11,952 bases of DNA from JAOACQ01 sp049968515 (GTDB taxonomy: Bacteria; Spirochaetota; Brevinematia; Brevinematales; JAOACQ01): the NCBI GenBank assembly GCA_049968515.1, contig JBMFQR010000043.1, positions 1 to 11,952 of the forward strand, given 5' to 3'. A program made the translations under genes and the position numbers. This document shows positions 5,667-11,952 of this stretch, one piece after another. Numbering within the stretch: position 1 is the first letter of the stretch; every line of letters begins with the position of its first letter. A model generated the notes under the pieces. The model searched no databases. It was not told the origin of the DNA and saw only the letters and a program-made list of their open reading frames with translations.

Positions 5667-6950
5667 ATGGCAACTAAAAAATACTCAGGCTATTCATCTA
5701 CAAGAAATTATGGAAAGCCAGTATGTAGTTTCTGTGGAGCTGGTTATGATGAAGTGAGAAAAATGATTGCAAGCAAAGATGGCACTTATATCTGCAACAA
5801 TTGTATCGAAAGTTCATATTTCCTTTTGCATAAAGAAAAAAAGAACGAAATGAGGAATGCTATAAAATCACTTCCAAAACCAAAAGAAATAAAGCAGTTT
5901 TTAGACCAGTATGTTGTTGGGCAGGAAAAAACAAAAAAGGTTCTATCCGTTGCAGTATACAATCATTACAAAAGAATTCTTTCAGGAACAAATCTTCTTA
6001 ATGATGTGGAAATAGAAAAATCTAATGTTATACTTGTTGGTCCCACAGGAAGTGGAAAAACACTCCTTGCAAGAACACTTGCTAAAATGCTCGATGTTCC
6101 TTTCGCAATAGCCGATGCTACCACTCTAACAGAGGCTGGATATGTTGGAGACGATGTTGAGAATGTCCTCTTAAGACTGATACAGAACTCTGCTGGAGGA
6201 AATTTTGATCCTGATTCTCCAGATTTAACAAAAATAGTTAAAAAAGCTGAAATAGGAATAGTATATATCGATGAAATCGATAAGATCTCCCGCAAGAGCG
6301 AAAACCCATCAATCACAAGGGATGTCTCGGGTGAGGGAGTGCAACAGGCATTACTTAAAATTGTGGAAGGAACTGTGGCAACAGTCCCCGCTCAGGGGGG
6401 AAGAAAACACCCTCATGGCTTTAATATTCCCATTGACACAACAAACATACTCTTCATTGTTGGTGGCGCCTTTGTGGGCATAGAGAATATCATAAAACAA
6501 AGGATAAACAGAAAAGAGGTTGGTTTTAATGCAGAGTTGCAAAAAACATCAAATGAAAGAGAGGATATCCTGAAATATCTGATTCCTCAGGATTTTGTAA
6601 AATATGGTTTAATTCCGGAACTTGTCGGTAGATTACCTGTTGTCTCAACATTGACAGAACTTACAAAGGAGGAATTGAAAAAAGTGCTTACCGAGCCAAA
6701 AAATGCAGTGATAAAACAATATCAAGAATTATTCAGGCTGGAAGATGTAAAACTTGAATTTACAGAAGATGCAATTGAGGAAATAGTAAATAGAGCACTC
6801 GAGAGAAAAACAGGTGCAAGAGGATTGAGAGCAGTAATGGAAGAAATAATGCTCGATGTAATGTATGAACTCCCTTCTTTAGAAAACAAGAAATACTGCA
6901 AGATTGACAGAGGGGTTATAATTGAAGGGAAAAAACCAAAAATTGCCTGA
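5667..6950 (+). CDS. clpX: ClpX unfoldase, ATP-binding subunit of ClpXP
   Basis: A hexameric AAA+ unfoldase that recognises substrates, unfolds them and threads them into ClpP. The 427 residues show the N-terminal four-cysteine zinc domain (C20, C23, C43, C46), Walker A GPTGSGKT (125-132), the GYVG pore loop in EAGYVGDDVEN, Walker B IVYIDEIDK, the RKH-type loop in PAQGGRKHPHG, and the sensor-2 segment TGARGLRAVMEE. The ClpP-docking IGF loop reads VGF (285-287) in a shortened loop. I place the start at the ATG at 5667, with GGAAG seven bases upstream and four bases after the clpP stop; an in-frame TTG at 5646 inside clpP would add an unsupported extension. lon follows after 12 bases. Confidence 0.97.
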   Translation: MATKKYSGYSSTRNYGKPVCSFCGAGYDEVRKMIASKDGTYICNNCIESSYFLLHKEKKNEMRNAIKSLPKPKEIKQFLDQYVVGQEKTKKVLSVAVYNHYKRILSGTNLLNDVEIEKSNVILVGPTGSGKTLLARTLAKMLDVPFAIADATTLTEAGYVGDDVENVLLRLIQNSAGGNFDPDSPDLTKIVKKAEIGIVYIDEIDKISRKSENPSITRDVSGEGVQQALLKIVEGTVATVPAQGGRKHPHGFNIPIDTTNILFIVGGAFVGIENIIKQRINRKEVGFNAELQKTSNEREDILKYLIPQDFVKYGLIPELVGRLPVVSTLTELTKEELKKVLTEPKNAVIKQYQELFRLEDVKLEFTEDAIEEIVNRALERKTGARGLRAVMEEIMLDVMYELPSLENKKYCKIDRGVIIEGKKPKIA

Positions 6951-6962
6951 TAAGGAGAAGAA

Positions 6963-9266
6963 ATGGAAGTAAAAAGATTGCCTCTTATTCCACTTAAGGG
7001 AGTGGTTGTTTTTCCATATATGGTGGTTCCTTTGATTATTGGAAGAGCTAACTCTGTAAAAGCCCTGACATATGCGTATGAAAATGGACTCCCGCTCTTT
7101 CTTTCAGCTCAGAAAGACAAAGAGATAGAAGAACCACAACCCGATGACATTTATGACGTTGGATGCACTGCGAATATAATAGAAATAATTAATATGCCAA
7201 ATGGCATGATAAGAACACTTGTAGAAGGAGTAAGCAGGGCAAAAATAAAAAAGTTCATTAATGAGCAAGAATTTACAATGGTAGAGATAGAAGAACAAAA
7301 AACAATTACTTACAATGACAATGAAGTTGAAGCACTTATGAGGACAGTTAAGGATAAAATGGTTGACTATGTCAATATTAATTCAAGAATTCCAAAGGAG
7401 TCCCTTCCAACAGTAATTGCACTGGATGATCCTGAAAAAATAATTGACGCAATTATGGCAAATGTACCATCTCAAGTTGCTGACAAGCAAAGTATTCTTG
7501 AAGAAAATGATATAAAGAAAAGGCTCTCAAAAACCCTTGAACTTCTTATCAAAGAAATTGATCTCTTAAAGATAGAAGAAGATATTAACAAGAGAGTTCA
7601 GGATAGACTGGAAAAAATGCAAAAAAAATTCTTTCTCAATGAACAACTAAAAGAAATAAGGAAGGAGCTTGATGAGGGAGAGGCACTTGATGAGGGAGTT
7701 GCTGACCTGATAAAAAGGGCAAAAGAAAAGAAAATGCCAGAAAATGTGAAGGAGAAATTTGATTCTGAAATTGAAAGACTGAAGAAAATTCCAAATCTTT
7801 CACCTGAATATACTGTCCTTTATAATTACATTGAATGGCTTGTTGACCTACCCTGGAACATTTTTACAAAGGACAACAAGGATTTAAAATTTGCGGAAGA
7901 AATTCTTGAAAAAGAGCATTACGGATTAAAAGAAGCCAAAGAAAGAATCCTTGATTTCATTGCCGTAAGGCAGCTAAATCCGAAATCTAAAGGACCAATA
8001 ATATGCTTTGTCGGGCCTCCGGGCACCGGTAAGACCTCACTGGCAAAATCAATAGCTCATGCCCTGAATAGAAACTTTGTGAGAGTTTCTCTCGGTGGAG
8101 TAAGAGATGAAGCAGAGATAAGAGGCCATAGAAGAACCTATGTCGGTGCATTACCCGGCAAGATAATTCAGATGATGAAAAGAGCAAACTCAATGAATCC
8201 AGTGTTTCTTCTGGACGAAATCGACAAGATGAGTATGGATTTCAGAGGGGATCCAAGTTCTGCACTTCTTGAGGTTCTTGACCCTGAACAAAATCATACT
8301 TTTAATGATCACTACCTTGCACTGGAATTTGATTTATCTTATGTGTTTTTTATCACAACAGCAAATAATCTTTATAATATTCCAGACCCATTAAGGGACA
8401 GAATGGAAGTCATTGAAATTCCGGGATACACAGAAATAGAAAAAAAGGAAATTGCAAAGCATTTTCTAATTCCAAAACAATGTACAGAAAATGGGCTTGA
8501 AAACCTCAAAATTGAATTTAATGAAATATCAATTCTGGATATAATAAGATATTACACAAAAGAGGCTGGAGTAAGAAACCTTGAAAGAAATATTGGTAAA
8601 ATAATCAGAAAGATAGCAAGAGAAAAGATATCAAAGGATATCAATTCTGTAAGGGTCACATCAAAGACAGTCCAGAAATACCTTGGGGTAAGAAAATTTG
8701 ACTTTACAAGAGCACAGAAAGAACCGAGAGTTGGTGTTGTAGCCGGCCTTGCATGGACAGAAAACGGAGGAGATGTCCTTTACATAGAAAGCTCAATCTT
8801 TAAAGGGAAAGGTGAATTAATCCTTACAGGTCAACTCGGTGAGGTAATGCAGGAATCAGCAAAGATTGCACTCTCCTACGCAAAGTCCATTGCTGACAGA
8901 TACAATATTGATCCAGCTTTATTCAAGGAATATGATATACACATCCATGTTCCGGAGGGGGCAATACCGAAGGATGGTCCATCGGCAGGGGTAACAATGG
9001 TAAGCTCTATAGTTTCAACCCTTTCATCACGAAAGGCAAGAAATGACTTTGCAATGACAGGGGAAATAACCTTAAAGGGGGACATACTACCCATCGGAGG
9101 TTTAAGAGAAAAGCTTCTTGCAGCAAAAAGGGGAGGTATATTTAACATAATCCTTCCAAAGAAAAATGAAAAGGATGTTAGCGAAATTCCTGAACAGATA
9201 ATAAAGGATTTAAATATATTTTATGTGGAAAGAATTGAAGAGTTGCTCGAAAAAATACTGATATAA
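6963..9266 (+). CDS. lon: ATP-dependent Lon protease
   Basis: A hexameric protease that degrades misfolded and regulatory proteins in the cytoplasm, carrying AAA+ and peptidase domains on one 767-residue chain, the usual LonA length. The N-terminal substrate domain opens with LPLIPLKGVVVFPYMVVPL; a helical, charged linker follows (about 180-260). The AAA+ domain has Walker A GPPGTGKT (351-358) and Walker B FLLDEIDKM (Asp418, Glu419). The protease domain has catalytic Ser674 in DGPSAGVTM and Lys717 in GGLREKLLAAK, 43 residues apart as in E. coli Lon (679 and 722). AAGGAG lies five bases before the ATG. It is the last gene of the clpP-clpX-lon operon; no strong terminator follows, only an AT-only repeat near 9319-9336. 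Confidence 0.97.
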   Translation: MEVKRLPLIPLKGVVVFPYMVVPLIIGRANSVKALTYAYENGLPLFLSAQKDKEIEEPQPDDIYDVGCTANIIEIINMPNGMIRTLVEGVSRAKIKKFINEQEFTMVEIEEQKTITYNDNEVEALMRTVKDKMVDYVNINSRIPKESLPTVIALDDPEKIIDAIMANVPSQVADKQSILEENDIKKRLSKTLELLIKEIDLLKIEEDINKRVQDRLEKMQKKFFLNEQLKEIRKELDEGEALDEGVADLIKRAKEKKMPENVKEKFDSEIERLKKIPNLSPEYTVLYNYIEWLVDLPWNIFTKDNKDLKFAEEILEKEHYGLKEAKERILDFIAVRQLNPKSKGPIICFVGPPGTGKTSLAKSIAHALNRNFVRVSLGGVRDEAEIRGHRRTYVGALPGKIIQMMKRANSMNPVFLLDEIDKMSMDFRGDPSSALLEVLDPEQNHTFNDHYLALEFDLSYVFFITTANNLYNIPDPLRDRMEVIEIPGYTEIEKKEIAKHFLIPKQCTENGLENLKIEFNEISILDIIRYYTKEAGVRNLERNIGKIIRKIAREKISKDINSVRVTSKTVQKYLGVRKFDFTRAQKEPRVGVVAGLAWTENGGDVLYIESSIFKGKGELILTGQLGEVMQESAKIALSYAKSIADRYNIDPALFKEYDIHIHVPEGAIPKDGPSAGVTMVSSIVSTLSSRKARNDFAMTGEITLKGDILPIGGLREKLLAAKRGGIFNIILPKKNEKDVSEIPEQIIKDLNIFYVERIEELLEKILI

Positions 9267-9346
9267 TCTAAACTGATTAAAACAGAGTGCAATTGTCTTT
9301 ACTGGATATAGATGAATAAAAATTTAAAATTTTTTTCAAGAAATAC

Positions 9347-9374
9347 TTGACAAAAACCGAAAATATATCAAAAT
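9347..9374 (+). promoter_or_regulatory. Candidate promoter of the HEAT-repeat gene
   Basis: A perfect TTGACA (9347-9352) follows an A/T tract. The best-spaced -10 is CAAAAT (9369-9374, spacer 16); a better hexamer, TATAAA (9374-9379), is 21 bases away, which is long. The start of transcription is therefore unclear. Confidence 0.4.
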
Positions 9375-9412
9375 ATAAAGGTAAACTAAAAATTTTTATC
9401 AGAGGAGTTGAT

Positions 9413-10111
9413 ATGATGAGAAAATTTTATATTTCATTATCCATAGCTGTCGGGCTTTTCGCATCTTCACATCTTTTTGGTGCACATAATATTACAAACG
9501 TTGATGTTATTGATGAACTTGGCCCGGAAAGCATTCCGGAACTAATAGAAGTTATAAGAGATTCATCTCCTGAAAATGATGAGGTAAGGGTTAGAGCATT
9601 ACAGAAGCTCAGCGATTTAAAAGCAAAAGAAGCAATAGATATGCTTATCGAGATACTTGAGACAAGAAGGTTTGTGGCGGGAGGCAAAGAGATTTACAAC
9701 TGGAAATTAAAAGTAATGGCTGCCAAAGCACTTGCAAATACTGATGACCCGAGAGCTGCATTACATCTTGCTGTGATGTTAAGAAAAGATAGTGATATGA
9801 CTGTAAAAAGAGCCGCAGCTCAGGCACTTGGAATTTTGGGAGAAAGAGCAAGAACAAGAAACACACTTGATATTATGCATTCTGAACTTGAAGTTGCAAG
9901 AGATAACGGGCTTGCAAATGATTTATCTGAAGCACTTGGAAAGATAGGAGATAAATCATCTTTTCCTTACCTTCTCAAGGTAACACAGGGAAAGTATTTA
10001 AACTATGTGAAGGAAACTGCCCAGAAAGCGATTGCAAACATAAAATGGAATGTGCCATCAGTGTTTGAAACCCAGCAATCATCAAGCGAGAGTTCTAAGG
10101 AGAAAAAATAA
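9413..10111 (+). CDS. Exported HEAT-repeat protein of unknown function
   Basis: A 232-residue protein with a signal peptide followed by about five HEAT-like helical repeats. The N-terminus (MMRKFYISLSIAVGLFASSHLFGA) has a basic start, a hydrophobic core and a possible cleavage site near Ala24; there is no lipobox cysteine. Repeats run at about 30-70, 71-110, 111-143, 150-180 and 181-211, with typical ends such as VRVRALQKLSDL, LKVMAAKALANTDDP and TVKRAAAQALGILGE. The tail is rich in Ser, Gln and Lys. Such solenoids bind proteins and have no catalytic residues. I place the start at the first of two adjacent ATGs, five bases after AGAGGAG; an upstream TTG at 9347 is the -35 element. A TPR protein gene follows 60 bases on. 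Function and partner are not readable. Confidence 0.82.
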   Translation: MMRKFYISLSIAVGLFASSHLFGAHNITNVDVIDELGPESIPELIEVIRDSSPENDEVRVRALQKLSDLKAKEAIDMLIEILETRRFVAGGKEIYNWKLKVMAAKALANTDDPRAALHLAVMLRKDSDMTVKRAAAQALGILGERARTRNTLDIMHSELEVARDNGLANDLSEALGKIGDKSSFPYLLKVTQGKYLNYVKETAQKAIANIKWNVPSVFETQQSSSESSKEKK

Positions 10112-10171
10112 TATTCTTTCCGAAAAAAATATAAAGCTTCTATAGTAAAAATTTTTTTCCAGGTCAAGATA

Positions 10172-10879
10172 ATGGCTAAACGTAAGCAATCAGAACTTGA
10201 TTCAATTGTAGAAAATTATATTGAAAAGAAAAAGTTCAAAGTTGCACTGGCAGAACTGGAAAAATTACAGGAAAAAGAAGAAGTAAATGGCAGGATTCTA
10301 TATTATCTTGGAATTTGCAATGCGAATCTCGGCGAATTCAGAAGAGCCACCGAACTCTTAGAAGAAGCATTAAACCACTCCGACCTTTCGTTAATTTTTC
10401 AAATTCATTCGCTTCTGTTACTTGGCTACCTTTATACTGAGCTAAAAGACTATGAAACCGCCGAAAGATCCTTAAAAGATGCACTTGAAACAAATCCCCA
10501 AAGCTCAACTGCTTACTCTGCACTGGGTTATATTTATTATCAGATAAAAAGATACGACCTTGCAATATACAATTTCAAAAGAGCCATTCAGATAGATCCT
10601 AATAATGCAAGTGCACATAACAATCTTGGTTATACTTACCTTGAAATGAATATAAATCTCTCCGAGGCTCTGAATGAGTGCAAAAAGGCAGTCGCCCTCG
10701 ACCCCAAATCTGCAGCCTATCACGATAGCTTAGGCTGGGCATACTATATGCTCGGAAACTATGAAGCTGCAGTTGATGAACTCGAAAAGGCATTAAAATT
10801 ACCCACTAAATATAAAGAAGTTATAGAAGAACACTACAAGAGTGCCATAAAAAAGAGAAATGAAATAAGTCGGGCATAG
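10172..10879 (+). CDS. Cytoplasmic TPR-repeat protein of unknown function
   Basis: A 235-residue protein built of tetratricopeptide repeats, with no signal peptide or membrane segment. After a lysine-rich start, one degenerate repeat (about 8-38) is followed by five clearer ones at 41-74, 77-110, 113-146, 147-180 and 182-214. The best are AYSALGYIYYQIKRYDLAIYN...IDPN, AHNNLGYTYLEM...ALDP and AYHDSLGWAYYMLGNYEAAVDE. These give a right-handed scaffold for protein contacts; nothing suggests an enzyme. The ATG has an AGGT element seven bases upstream, a weak site compared with its neighbours. It lies 60 bases behind the exported HEAT gene on the same strand, so the two may form a pair acting on either side of the membrane, but this is only inferred from position. 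Confidence 0.85.
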   Translation: MAKRKQSELDSIVENYIEKKKFKVALAELEKLQEKEEVNGRILYYLGICNANLGEFRRATELLEEALNHSDLSLIFQIHSLLLLGYLYTELKDYETAERSLKDALETNPQSSTAYSALGYIYYQIKRYDLAIYNFKRAIQIDPNNASAHNNLGYTYLEMNINLSEALNECKKAVALDPKSAAYHDSLGWAYYMLGNYEAAVDELEKALKLPTKYKEVIEEHYKSAIKKRNEISRA

Positions 10880-10952
10880 TCTGGGCCCGCTCTGGTAAGA
10901 GCGTGCAAAAATCCGACTATTCTCGAAGTGGCATTTTATCTTAAGGGATTTT
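10868..10952 (+). ncRNA. Possible structured RNA leader ahead of the sensor remnant
   Basis: A GC-rich segment stands out from its AT-rich surroundings. AGTCGG (10868-10873) pairs with CCGACT (10913-10918) and encloses a 6-bp hairpin CGCTCT-GGTA-AGAGCG (10888-10903) that extends by two more pairs past one mismatch. AAAATCC (10908-10914) can instead pair with GGATTTT (10946-10952), which covers part of the AAGGG ribosome-binding site of the next reading frame. The first stem overlaps the end of the TPR gene. It matches no riboswitch I recognise, and short pairings can arise by chance. Confidence 0.3.
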
Positions 10953-10955
10953 AAA

Positions 10956-11527
10956 GTGGGAAGAAAAGAAAGGCCAATTATTGCTTTCTTGATGAACCAG
11001 TTTGAAAAACTTATAATAGTATTCTCTGGAGAAATGTTGTAGAAGTATCAAAAGAAAAAAATATAAATACCATATTCTTCGTTGGTAAAAACCTCTTATC
11101 CCCATATGACTATGAGAAACAACACAACGTTATTTATTCACTAATAAACAGAAAAAACATTGATGGAATTATTGCCGGAGAATTTCTTAAGACATTCATT
11201 ACGAAAGAAGAACTTGAAGAATTTTTAAAAAAGAGATTTTCAAATATTCCACTCATTACGCTCGGATGTAAGTTAAAAGGTATTCCAGGTGTTCTTTTAG
11301 ACCAAAAAAATGGTGTAATAGAAGCAATAGAACATCATAAAAAAGATGGAAAGGTTGCTGAAAGAGAAAATTATATTTTAAATACCGAAGAACTAATTCC
11401 AGATAAATTCTTTGAGGGGGAAACACATTTTTCTGCTGCAATCCTTCCATTATTCTTTGAGGAAGAACATTTTGGTTATATAGTAATTAATCCCCTTCCC
11501 GAGGACGATATACTAAAGGAAAAGTAA
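10956..11527 (+). pseudogene. Decayed LacI-fold ligand-sensor gene (periplasmic-binding-like domain, output domain lost)
   Basis: A GTG start with AAGGG eight bases upstream gives GRKERPIIAFLMNQFEK and then a stop at 11040 after 28 codons. The frame one base over continues with SILWRNVVEVSKEKNIN and stays open to 11527. Adding one base to the five-A run at 11005-11009 joins both frames. The joined product looks like the LacI/periplasmic-binding-type sensor found in front of GGDEF, AraC or kinase domains: NTIFFVGKNLL, NRKNIDGIIAGEF, FSNIPLITLG and IPGVLLDQKNGVIEAIEH. The second half of that domain is missing: around 11340-11362 the text jumps to ERENYILNTEELIPDKFF and AAILPLFFEEEHFGYIVI, a segment normally behind the sensor domain. 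It ends there with no output domain. Three lesions together argue for a dead gene; the frameshift alone could be a sequencing error. Confidence 0.75.
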
Positions 11528-11614
11528 ATTTTAGCATCTTACCAAATAGTATTTACCTTTCTCAATGCCACAAAGTAGCTGAAGCTTGATGGAAATACAA
11601 AAAATCAGTTATTC

Positions 11615-11869
11615 CTAACCATTCATCGCAATATAATTAACCTTTACTCCCTCTATTGAACCAAGCTTTTCCTTCATTTTCTGATGTTCTCTCTCATCCC
11701 CGACAAGCTGTAAAATCAAAAGTCCCCTGTCAGAATAAACATTATTCTCTGTTTCATGAAGACCCAGACGGGTCTTGATAAGAGAACCAAATTCAGTTAA
11801 AACCTTCTGAACATCAATCGCCTCTTTTACCCTGTTTGTGAGAAGAACCAGCATAATGTAATACTTCAT
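11615..11869 (-). CDS. TM1266-like small protein (iron-only hydrogenase system regulator family)
   Basis: An 84-residue protein whose layout fits the TM1266 family: a first strand, YYIMLVLLTNRVKEA, a helix through VQKVLTEFGSLIKTRLGLHE, then RGLLILQLVGDE, a second helix, and the ending LGSIEGVKVNYIAM, i.e. a ferredoxin/ACT-like fold with the typical 'L-x-x-I-x-G-V' close. Family members are encoded beside [FeFe]-hydrogenase maturation genes in fermentative anaerobes and are thought to regulate them; the biochemical role is not settled. The ATG has AGGAGG eight bases upstream. No hydrogenase gene is within view, though upstream sequence on this strand lies beyond the right edge. It converges with the sensor remnant. 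A related ACT-like regulator is the alternative. Confidence 0.7.
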   Translation of the reverse strand: MKYYIMLVLLTNRVKEAIDVQKVLTEFGSLIKTRLGLHETENNVYSDRGLLILQLVGDEREHQKMKEKLGSIEGVKVNYIAMNG

Positions 11870-11888
11870 AGATCCATCCTCCTATCTT

Positions 11889-11902
11889 ATTATATTTGTC
11901 AA
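11889..11902 (-). promoter_or_regulatory. Promoter-like elements upstream of the TM1266-like gene
   Basis: On the minus strand a perfect TTGACA (11902-11897) is followed after only two bases by a perfect TATAAT (11894-11889), with long A/T tracts further upstream. The two cannot work as one -35/-10 pair. TATAAT as -10 would start transcription about 13 bases before the ATG, at the edge of the AGGAGG site, and has no good -35 at 16-18 bases. A promoter is likely but its exact layout is not. Confidence 0.35.
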
Positions 11903-11952
11903 GTTTTTTTTCAATATTTTTTTAAAAAATTTTTTAACCTTCCGTTTTTCCC

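Noticed and set aside
9319..9336. AT-only hairpin after lon as a terminator
   Set aside because: AAAATTTAAAATTTTTTT can fold, but has no G/C pairs and overlaps the A/T tract of the next promoter.
10122..10159. 9-bp inverted repeat GAAAAAAAT / ATTTTTTTC between the HEAT and TPR genes
   Set aside because: Made only of A/T runs with a 20-base loop; expected by chance in this composition and not a convincing terminator, although a weak terminator cannot be excluded.
10883..10906. tRNA-like 5' portion (GGGCCCG then GCTC-TGGTAA-GAGC)
   Set aside because: The D-arm-like hairpin resembles a tRNA, but the D-loop is too short, the two linker bases after the acceptor arm are missing, and no anticodon stem, T-arm or matching acceptor 3' half follows.

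Overview
This is AT-rich bacterial chromosome carrying mostly housekeeping genes. Arginine is written almost entirely as AGA/AGG, Shine-Dalgarno sequences are strong (GGAGG, AGGAG, GGGGG), and several promoters fit the sigma-70 type (TTGATT-17-TATACT, TTGATA-17-TATCAT, TTGCTC-18-TATAAT). A long-type PPi-dependent phosphofructokinase, a TM1266-like hydrogenase-system regulator, a PilZ protein and a LacI-fold sensor remnant fit an anaerobic, fermentative, possibly thermophilic lineage such as a deep-branching spirochaete or a Thermotogae/Caldiserica-like group. This placement is inference; there is no rRNA in the window.

Layout, left to right. (1) Minus strand, 1-540: a short YtrA-type GntR repressor with its own promoter and a 10-bp inverted-repeat operator, followed at the window edge by the start of a possible second gene. 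(2) Plus strand, 620-3470: accA (carboxyltransferase alpha subunit) and a PPi-dependent phosphofructokinase, closed by a clear rho-independent terminator. (3) Plus strand, 3500-4926: a compact xseB - PilZ - FAA-hydrolase-family operon. (4) Plus strand, 5021-9266: the proteolysis operon clpP-clpX-lon with 4- and 12-base gaps. (5) Plus strand, 9347-10879: an exported HEAT-repeat protein and a cytoplasmic TPR protein, neither of known function. (6) 10868-11527: a GC-rich structured segment, then a broken LacI-like ligand-sensor gene with a frameshift, an internal deletion and no output domain. (7) Minus strand, 11615-11869: a small TM1266-family protein with a strong RBS.

Most of the window is ordinary core metabolism and protein quality control: the two energy-dependent proteases ClpXP and Lon are made from one transcript, while accA and the phosphofructokinase link lipid precursor supply with glycolytic flux. 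The less ordinary parts are the gntR operator, whose 13-bp spacing matches the published YtrA operator geometry, the possible RNA switch beside the decayed sensor gene, and the PilZ protein with a shortened arginine motif. I found no CRISPR array, insertion sequence, tRNA or rRNA, and no convincing new multi-gene system. Intergenic stretches are all under 300 bases; the longest (473-675) holds the divergent gntR/accA promoters.
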